Source of the DNA: Nemertoderma westbladi | Lineage: Eukaryota > Xenacoelomorpha > Nemertodermatida > Nemertodermatidae | DNA length: 33,690 nt | NCBI GenBank assembly: GCA_032718475.1 | Contig: JAUCBJ010008564.1 | Span: 1 to 33,690, forward strand | Reading direction: 5' to 3' | Shown: positions 28,016 to 33,690 of the stretch, in pieces | Numbering within the stretch: position 1 is the first letter of the stretch | How the letters are laid out: each line of letters opens with the position of its first letter | Made by a program: the position numbers and the translations under genes | The notes under the pieces: generated by a model | Told to the model about the DNA's origin: nothing | Databases searched by the model: none | What the model saw: the letters and a program-made list of their open reading frames with translations, nothing else

Positions 28016-28306
28016 TTAATTTTCGGTTGGAGGCGGCGTATGTGTTTCGCCGACCATTCGCGGGGGGCATACACACATCGATCGCCCCCCAGCGATAGGC
28101 AAGACGATCGCCGGGCGCGTCGGGACCAAATCATCGTTGATCATTGACCGTGAGTTAAATTCAATTGAGTGCATCACCCACACCCTGCGTGCCCACTCAG
28201 CTTTTTTGAGAAGTTTCCTGTTTGATTTTTCCAAATTAAATGGCGGAGGATGATACTCGAAGGGTTGGACAACTAATAACTTCGGGTTTTTACCGCCTTC
28301 AGCCAT
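28016..28306 (-). CDS. Hypothetical 96-aa protein
   Basis: This is an ATG-started ORF on the same strand as the capsid genes and downstream of the protease. The product is basic, with a Pro-rich start (QPFEYHPPPFNL), a Lys/Arg-rich middle (SNRKLLKKAEWARRVWVM) and a Cys/Pro-rich end (SMCVCPPRMVG). I do not recognise it. It is separated from the protease by over 500 bp, so it may be a small gene of the Polinton-like element or chance. Confidence 0.35.
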   Translation of the reverse strand: MAEGGKNPKLLVVQPFEYHPPPFNLEKSNRKLLKKAEWARRVWVMHSIEFNSRSMINDDLVPTRPAIVLPIAGGRSMCVCPPRMVGETHTPPPTEN

Positions 28307-28862
28307 TGATATTGAATTGAAAATTAATTTAATAATTAATAAATTATAAGAATATAAGAATAATATTAAAAATTAAAATAATAATGTGATGCCGCTATCA
28401 CTATTCTCAATGTTATTATATAGCAAACTAGCTAACTAATTTTCTATGCTTCACGGCGTATCTATATTATTTCTTTTGCAAAACTGCCCACATATGTGAG
28501 TAAATTGAACTCAGAGCTTTGATTGTCGTTAGAGCGTTTAATTATTGCCTAATTCGCGTAGCCTGGATTGAGATTCTGGCCTTTGTGTTAACCGCGTAAG
28601 TTGGGCGGCAGATGCTTGGGTCCCAATGTGCTCTGTGCCTAATTATTATTATTTCCGGTTTTACCAGATACGTTAAAGAGACCCCCGCCCGTAAGGTTTC
28701 TGTGAAGACCCCAACCCATATCACTTACCGTGCCCCATATATTTATTAAAAATATTGCTATTACTATATACCCAAGAAATAAATATTTATTATTAATATT
28801 AACGCTAATAATAATATGTTCACACACCGTAATTGAATATACCCATAACCAAAATAAATAAA
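28307..28862. other. AT-rich stretch downstream of the protease gene
   Basis: No well-supported gene is seen. A minus-strand open frame (28887-28639, 82 codons) encodes a hydrophobic product overlapping the protease end by 25 bp, but it has no ATG until its C-terminal third, so I do not call it a gene. Confidence 0.5.
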
Positions 28863-29303
28863 TTATTTTATTAATGAAAGTGTCCACTGTAATAACAATA
28901 AATCATTGTACCGCAAATTAGAGGTGAATATATTCATTGCTCTGGGATTTTTCGGCACCTCGGTTAAATAATACAGACAAAATAGACCACACTGAGTCGA
29001 TTGTGGCGCTTGAAATATTTTACGATTCCAAGTATGCCTTTGGGTATATTTATGCAACCAATATGATATTTTTGGTGGAGGCGCTTTACCAAACGAATCT
29101 AAATAATAAGCAATTCTGTTAACCACGCGCACGCAAGACCAGTGTTGTCCAGGTAGGCCTATACGTTGATTATTAATAATAAATGAATAATTTTGTTTAT
29201 GCTTATTTTTTTTTGTGTGTATTATGTGTAATTGGTCGATTGCGTAAACACCGATGTATTCGGGCCCCACCGGGAATTTCGCTAATTGTATAGAGTCCAA
29301 CAT
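28863..29303 (-). CDS. Adenain-like maturation cysteine protease (Polinton/adintovirus PRO)
   Basis: This 146-aa protein matches the adenovirus-type maturation protease fold used by Polintons and adintoviruses to process capsid precursors. Catalytic residues are visible in order: His54 in GQHWSCV, Asp69 in YYLDSFG, Gln98 in KIFQAP and Cys105 in QCGLFCLYYL. The 7-residue Gln-Cys spacing equals that of adenain, and the His sits at the same number as in the adenoviral enzyme. The ATG at 29303 follows the capsid gene stop by about 30 bp. It is complete and undamaged, as are its neighbours, so the element's virion genes appear preserved. Confidence 0.88.
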   Translation of the reverse strand: MLDSIQLAKFPVGPEYIGVYAIDQLHIIHTKKNKHKQNYSFIINNQRIGLPGQHWSCVRVVNRIAYYLDSFGKAPPPKISYWLHKYTQRHTWNRKIFQAPQSTQCGLFCLYYLTEVPKNPRAMNIFTSNLRYNDLLLLQWTLSLIK

Positions 29304-29333
29304 CTTAGCGTACGCGTATCATTAAAAGTTTAT

Positions 29334-30584
29334 TTATTCAGTTATTATTTCCTTGGCTTCCGAAATAGATAGAAGAGCGTCATAGCTTGCCATTAATATA
29401 ACGTTAATAGTGTTAACTAGCGCATTACTAAATTTCAGAATCAAATGCCCACTAGTATGAACACTAGGTTGAATCTCATGGCTTTGATCCCCGCCGGCAG
29501 TAAGATCAAATACGATCAAAGGAAATTGGGTACGAAATCGTTCTGGTGTTAGCGAGCAAAATACGCCGCTCAAGCTCTTGAACACGTTCATTAAACTTTC
29601 GAATTCCAACATAAAATTGTTTTCTGGAAAGTTAGGGCGATATGGATACCCGTGTATAATACGGGAGTCGATGTTTAGTTCAGCATAATTTAAACCGAAA
29701 TGGTTAAAATGTAACGGATTACTGCTTAATTCCCCGTTGAAGCTGGCGTTGGTAAGCATTCCAACCAAAATATACTTAGGTAATTTCCCTTGGATTATGT
29801 TCGATTCTGTATAACTGGATTGCCCACCGCCAATAGTGAAGGTTTTCACTTCTTGTTTTAACAAGTTATAAATAAAGTCATTTTTTTGTGACCCCAACAA
29901 ATGCGCGCGCATAACCTCGGCATCAATCTTGTGGCGTTTTATTTTTAAATTAATATTCATGATTTCAACTCTCGGGTTTACCAATCCTGCGGGGGGTTCA
30001 ACTTTCAAAAAAAAATTATTCGATACTCGGTCTATACGAAGTCGAATGTTAATTCCCGGCGGCAGTAATTTGTCCTGGCTTGCCAGGTCTAAAAAAATTG
30101 GGGCCACAACGAATTTAACATAATTCCCGCGAACGTCATTCTCAGTAGCGACAGGTACCCCACCTAGATTATTATCATTATCTTCATACCCACCAGCACT
30201 TAAAATACTGCGTTTTTCGTTAGCATCTGTCAACAGTAATGTCTGAAACGTAGACTTATAGGCGTAGAACCCATTCGAGGTTTCAACTAGCTTTTCATTT
30301 AAATATAACGAACAATTTTCAAATAGTGACCCACCCGGGTAATTAAGATGGTGGAGGGTTGTATCGTCGTTAGCCCTATTACCATCCCATGTAATTTTAT
30401 ATTTAATGTGAAATTTCGAATTCTTTAAATCAGTATATAGAACATTTGACTGGGGTATAAAGAACTCGATTTGTCGGGCATTCGCGTCAAGAGTAGAAAT
30501 CGGGTAGATATCCGAAAAATGTGAAGATGTATATTCTCGCTGATTTGTTTTACTTGAGAATAATGATAATTCTAATTTACTCAT
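29334..30584 (-). CDS. Major capsid protein, F54H12.2-like (double jelly-roll/hexon type)
   Basis: This 416-aa protein belongs to the invertebrate F54H12.2-like family, which I take to be the hexon-type major capsid protein of Polinton/adintovirus-like elements. Support comes from the N-terminal block around ISTLDANARQIEFFIPQSNVLYTDL, followed by FHIKYKIT and GGSLFENCSLYLNEKLVE. It also has the C-terminal signature of that family: GHLILKFSNALVNTINVILMAS followed by YDALLSI. The ATG at 30584 is 9 bp after the stop of the upstream basic protein gene. No frameshift is seen. The double jelly-roll fold is known for the hexon family and is inferred here, not visible in sequence. Confidence 0.82.
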   Translation of the reverse strand: MSKLELSLFSSKTNQREYTSSHFSDIYPISTLDANARQIEFFIPQSNVLYTDLKNSKFHIKYKITWDGNRANDDTTLHHLNYPGGSLFENCSLYLNEKLVETSNGFYAYKSTFQTLLLTDANEKRSILSAGGYEDNDNNLGGVPVATENDVRGNYVKFVVAPIFLDLASQDKLLPPGINIRLRIDRVSNNFFLKVEPPAGLVNPRVEIMNINLKIKRHKIDAEVMRAHLLGSQKNDFIYNLLKQEVKTFTIGGGQSSYTESNIIQGKLPKYILVGMLTNASFNGELSSNPLHFNHFGLNYAELNIDSRIIHGYPYRPNFPENNFMLEFESLMNVFKSLSGVFCSLTPERFRTQFPLIVFDLTAGGDQSHEIQPSVHTSGHLILKFSNALVNTINVILMASYDALLSISEAKEIITE

Positions 30585-30593
30585 TTTGTTAAG

Positions 30594-31121
30594 TTACATA
30601 AAAATATCACGGCATTTATTATTTCGCTTTTTACGTTTGCGCCCAACGTTCATACCCACACTTGGGTGTCGTCGTTTCCCGCTCCTCTTTTTTTTACTTT
30701 TCGGGTTTGTAAATTCATTGTATACCCGTTGGGCGATTTGGCGAGTCTTTGGATGAGGTTCTAACCGCTCGGCCACTTTATTTATCAAATCATCTGCTTT
30801 ACTGCGTAAAATACGTTTTCCTTCCGGTATTATGTATTTCCGTGCTACTTTCGCTGCTTTGGGGAGTGCCTTAGTTAGCACCTTTCTCCCTAACTTGCGG
30901 GCTAATATACCCAGACCAGTTGTTAATATTCCGCGTCCGCGCTGGCGATTTTGGGTGTATCGCCGCCCGAATTTATTATTCTTATTATTCCATATACCAG
31001 TAGATGGGCCAAACCCCGGGAGAATGCTTCCACCCTTAAAAACGGGTATATCGCTATAATTCCCGCTTCCCAGTTGGATTTGTGGGGTGCTATATAATTT
31101 AAACAAATCAGAATCTGACAT
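30594..31121 (-). CDS. Basic pX/pVI-like minor capsid or core protein
   Basis: This 175-aa, strongly basic protein lies directly upstream of the capsid gene. Its N-terminus has a Gly-rich motif (LGSGNYSDIPVFKGGSILPG). Next come a QRGRGILTTGLGILARKLGRK region and amphipathic helices (residues ~64-97). It ends with several Lys/Arg clusters that resemble nuclear localisation or DNA-condensing tails. This layout (GSG..G-x-G-LG followed by an amphipathic helix) is typical of the small proteins found next to F54H12.2-like capsid genes and similar to adenoviral pVI/pX. A role in membrane disruption or genome packing is inference. Confidence 0.6.
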   Translation of the reverse strand: MSDSDLFKLYSTPQIQLGSGNYSDIPVFKGGSILPGFGPSTGIWNNKNNKFGRRYTQNRQRGRGILTTGLGILARKLGRKVLTKALPKAAKVARKYIIPEGKRILRSKADDLINKVAERLEPHPKTRQIAQRVYNEFTNPKSKKKRSGKRRHPSVGMNVGRKRKKRNNKCRDIFM

Positions 31122-31127
31122 TATTAT

Positions 31128-31429
31128 GAGTATTTATTATAACATATAATAATAATTCTTTACTACATACGTATATGTGTAATCTACAAATATAAGTAGC
31201 ATATAATAACGCAATAATTAATTATATATACATTAATTCGACGACAACCATTTCCCATAACCAACCGCGAGTTTCGCTGGAGTATTTATTATAACATATA
31301 ATAATAATTCTTTACTACATACGTATATGTGTAATCTACAAATATAAGTAGCATATAATAACGCAATAATTAATTATATATACATTAATTCGACGACAAC
31401 CATTTCCCATAACCAACCGCGAGTTTCGC
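31128..31429. repeat. 152-bp tandem duplication
   Basis: The 150 bases from GAGTATTTAT at 31128 to TTTCGC at 31277 recur, apparently without mismatch, at 31280-31429. Copy 2 includes the last ~15 codons and stop of the 198-aa gene. Copy 1 is a non-coding duplicate of that gene end and reaches the start codon region of the basic protein gene. Confidence 0.92.
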
Positions 31430-31981
31430 AGAACAATAATTAAAACAAAAATCACTATTATCAGATTGGTAGGCACAATTTGTTATTGCCGAAAAATCGT
31501 GAAAAAGGCATTTGGTGTCATAATCAACATATTTTTCGTTTATGCCGTACGTTTCTAGAAGTGTTCCATTCACATTAAATTCATTTTTTAAAATAAATAA
31601 TTTCGGTATTCCGCGTATTAATATTTGAAACCCCAACCGTTTTTTTTCTTGTAACCATTCCTGTATGTACATTTTAAATGCGCTTTGGTCCATAAATCCG
31701 TAGTCAAAATTAATGTGATGCGTAATATTGGCGAGTTGTGTGAGACGGTCGTATTCGCTTAAACTTAAAATTTTTGCAGGTGGACCATTAATAAACCATA
31801 CGTTTTCTAATGATTTGATGGTAGTATTATAAGCCGCAAACTCTTTAAAATAAATGGTTGCAACGGGGTGTTGGTCGATCTGCGGAAGATGCGTATAATA
31901 TTGGAAATCTACTATTATTCCCGGGTTTTCCAGCGTCGGGTAATAATCACGCCCACGGCTGCGACTTAGAAATTTATCCAT
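31385..31981 (-). CDS. Unknown 198-aa protein in capsid gene cluster
   Basis: This ATG-started, intact ORF lies between penton and the basic protein genes. The N-terminus is FLSRSRGRDYYPTLENPGII, the middle has a WLQEKKRLGFQILIRGIPKLF segment, and the C-terminus is Cys-rich (CLFHDF, CAYQ, CFNYCSAKL). It has no signal peptide and no recognised fold. Its position and strand argue for a role in virion assembly or structure, but nothing in the sequence proves this. Its last codons are duplicated downstream by the 152-bp repeat. Confidence 0.7.
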   Translation of the reverse strand: MDKFLSRSRGRDYYPTLENPGIIVDFQYYTHLPQIDQHPVATIYFKEFAAYNTTIKSLENVWFINGPPAKILSLSEYDRLTQLANITHHINFDYGFMDQSAFKMYIQEWLQEKKRLGFQILIRGIPKLFILKNEFNVNGTLLETYGINEKYVDYDTKCLFHDFSAITNCAYQSDNSDFCFNYCSAKLAVGYGKWLSSN

Positions 31982-32055
31982 ATAGTCGCTATAACTTCAG
32001 ATAATCAGATAATAATAAATAATAAATAATTTACATCGATTAAATTGTGACTATC

Positions 32056-32859
32056 TCAATCAATTCGTATAAAATGAAGCGTCAATATTGAATTTCCATA
32101 ATGAAAGCGCAACAAATTTCCGGAATCTCCAATCAATCGAACTCGTATATAACGTAAATTAGATGTTGAATTAACTTTTTTATAGTAGACTTCCTCAACT
32201 TCACGACTAATAATTTGCCCATATTCCCCTTCTATGGGTATGCTACGCAACAGAGGGTATTCGCTATTGTCTACAAATTGAGGTTCGACGCAATTGATAT
32301 GTATATTTATGTTGGGTTCCAGTATTTCGACAGCATTAGGATGCTTATGGCAGTCGTACTTATTATTCCGCGAATCAATCCTTAGCAAGTGATAATCCCC
32401 CGCAGCATTTTGCACACACATAAAACCTTTGCCATCAACCTCGTGTTCTGTTAATCCTAGGTAACCACCCAAACGTTTACTGACAAATATCGACAACTGT
32501 TTACCTTTAAAATGTATGGTTATATTACCTGAGCGTGCTGTATTATCAATTATATTAATTTGGCCTTTAATAAGGCTTTTGTTGAAGTACTCAATGATCC
32601 TTTCCAATGATAGGAAAGATCCTTCGGGGAGAGTAACATCTCTTGTAAACATTTTTTTATTTTTTATGGCCTTTATATAAATGTCGCTATTGTCATACCT
32701 GATACTAGATACGTACGTTATACCGGTTAAACCTATTAACCATTGCCCTTTAGCGAAAGGTAAAGGAATTTGCAAATTTGTTTGGAAATCGCTGGCGCTA
32801 TTACGCGGGAATTCTATGGGGTTTGCGTTTGAGGGTAGTACAACGTAATAACTGTTCAT
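32056..32859 (-). CDS. Penton-like minor capsid protein
   Basis: This 267-aa protein matches the penton-type family that accompanies F54H12.2-like capsids. It begins MNSYYVVLPSNANPIEFPRN followed by SDFQTNLQIP and a G-W-IGLTGITY block (the family pattern is FYVTLPSN...N...F.T.L...W.VGL.EI.Y). It ends with the signature LLRSIPIEGEYG...IRVRLIGDSGNLLRFHYG followed by LTLHF. The ATG overlaps the stop of the upstream paralogue by 4 bases (ATGA), suggesting translation coupling or a very compact gene layout. A single jelly-roll fold at capsid vertices is inferred from the family. Confidence 0.8.
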   Translation of the reverse strand: MNSYYVVLPSNANPIEFPRNSASDFQTNLQIPLPFAKGQWLIGLTGITYVSSIRYDNSDIYIKAIKNKKMFTRDVTLPEGSFLSLERIIEYFNKSLIKGQINIIDNTARSGNITIHFKGKQLSIFVSKRLGGYLGLTEHEVDGKGFMCVQNAAGDYHLLRIDSRNNKYDCHKHPNAVEILEPNINIHINCVEPQFVDNSEYPLLRSIPIEGEYGQIISREVEEVYYKKVNSTSNLRYIRVRLIGDSGNLLRFHYGNSILTLHFIRID

Positions 32860-33690
32860 TCTTGTAGTTTTTGTCGCCGTTGTTGTTTTTTGAGTTCTAG
32901 AACTAAAATTGTTTTACCCCCATGAAAGACTATATGCTTTCCTTTATGGTCGCGAAGCGTTATACTAATTGTGTCGAGCACTTTTTTATTTCTTAATTGT
33001 TTGTAATGTGTGTTTTTGAATTCCAGGTTGATGAATGAGTATGGTTCCCATTTCAAAGGGATTATCCGCAAAAGAGGCGCCATCGAATGTCCTACGTGAG
33101 AAGATTCAATCATATCTGTATATATAAACATTGTGTGTCTATCCCTCGTTATATCGCAAGGTTCGGGGAATTCAACTCCATCCGCTTTGTTTGTATCTTT
33201 ACAGCCTAAGTTCAATAAATCATCATCTTTGTTATAGTGTATTGCCCAAAGCGCCCCAAGACCCATTAAATTATTTTTTAAACTCGATAACCCGAAAATA
33301 TTTATTATATCTCCATAGAATTGGAAATAGCGGCCTTTCTCACAATGTAGACGAATTTTTGATGTATGTTTTTGGTAGTTAAACTTAACATCTTTGAAAC
33401 CGTGGTGGGATATTGCGGGATTTTTCAAATAAACACTAATATGGTTTAAAATTGACTCAATAGAAGCATATAGACCAAGATTAAAATCGATTTCTATAAG
33501 ATTGTATGGAGCTATATGAAATTCCAAATCCTCATCAACCATATATTCACCAATTATAATTCCAGATCTTTGTTCAATATTTCTATAGGTCGACACATAC
33601 TGTATTTCCTTTAGACCCACGACCCAATCTGTGCTGACGGGGATAGGTTTGGACAACTCAATCGTGAAATCGCTGGGAGTGTTATCAGGA
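32856..33690 (-). CDS. Second penton-like protein, start beyond window
   Basis: This is a diverged paralogue of the neighbouring penton. It keeps the block DWVVGLKEIQYVSTYRN near the N-terminus and the C-terminal signature LLRIIPLKW...ISITLRDHKGKHIVFHGGKTILVLEL. A start at 33656 would be a TTG. The frame stays open to the window edge and encodes NTPSDFTIELSKPI, the normal segment preceding this point in the family, so the true start lies right of 33690. Two adjacent pentons may form hetero-oligomers or have separate vertex roles, which is inference. Confidence 0.78.
   Translation of the reverse strand, partial: PDNTPSDFTIELSKPIPVSTDWVVGLKEIQYVSTYRNIEQRSGIIIGEYMVDEDLEFHIAPYNLIEIDFNLGLYASIESILNHISVYLKNPAISHHGFKDVKFNYQKHTSKIRLHCEKGRYFQFYGDIINIFGLSSLKNNLMGLGALWAIHYNKDDDLLNLGCKDTNKADGVEFPEPCDITRDRHTMFIYTDMIESSHVGHSMAPLLRIIPLKWEPYSFINLEFKNTHYKQLRNKKVLDTISITLRDHKGKHIVFHGGKTILVLELKKQQRRQKLQE

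Noticed and set aside
28639-28887. Hydrophobic 82-codon minus-strand ORF overlapping the protease end
   Set aside because: The first codon is GTG and there is no ATG until the last third. Hydrophobicity is expected from AT-rich DNA. It could still be a small membrane protein.

Overview
This is a eukaryotic, invertebrate-type genomic window made almost entirely of mobile and virus-like DNA. I see no ordinary host gene, rRNA, tRNA or CRISPR array. The gene families (BEL/Pao retrotransposons, a LINE, a TA-flanked MITE and Polinton/adintovirus-like capsid genes) suggest an aquatic invertebrate. The phylum cannot be fixed from the sequence alone. Nearly all coding sequence lies on the minus strand.

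Layout: (1) 59-510 is a decayed LINE reverse-transcriptase C-terminus. (2) 511-2168 is non-coding and holds strong stem-loops and a 4-copy ~45-bp tandem repeat. (3) 2169-7131 and 26088-27306 are the two halves of one outer BEL/Pao Gag-protease gene. It carries three in-frame TGA codons, three long G-homopolymer tracts that each coincide with a frame change, and a 689-bp Tc1/mariner-like MITE (6078-6766, TA duplication). No RT or integrase is seen after its protease. (4) 7132-26087 is an 18,956-bp BEL/Pao element inserted into the outer gag. It has TG...CA LTRs of 1149 and 1188 bp (about 13 substitutions between them by eye) and a perfect 5-bp target duplication ACCGG. From right to left it holds the 5' LTR, a 2.5-kb repeat-rich leader, Gag, protease, RT/RNase H, integrase, a 1.7-kb non-coding spacer, a multi-piece ORF3 of about 1,400 codons in the position where env would lie, a polypurine tract and the 3' LTR. 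(5) 27307-28015 holds short tandem repeats. (6) 28016-33690 is the morphogenetic module of a Polinton/adintovirus-like element: adenain-like protease, double-jelly-roll major capsid protein, a basic pX/core-like protein, an unknown 198-aa protein and two tandem penton-like proteins, the second running off the window.

The most unusual item is ORF3 of the giant BEL/Pao element (12605-8307). It carries a DEDD-type 3'-5' exonuclease-like domain, three CCHC zinc knuckles, a further cysteine cluster, a coiled coil and a basic tail, and it shows no envelope features. Both BEL/Pao elements look inactive as sequenced: the inner one has several single-base frame breaks, all in the same direction, and two in-frame stops in pol. 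The capsid genes at the right are all intact.
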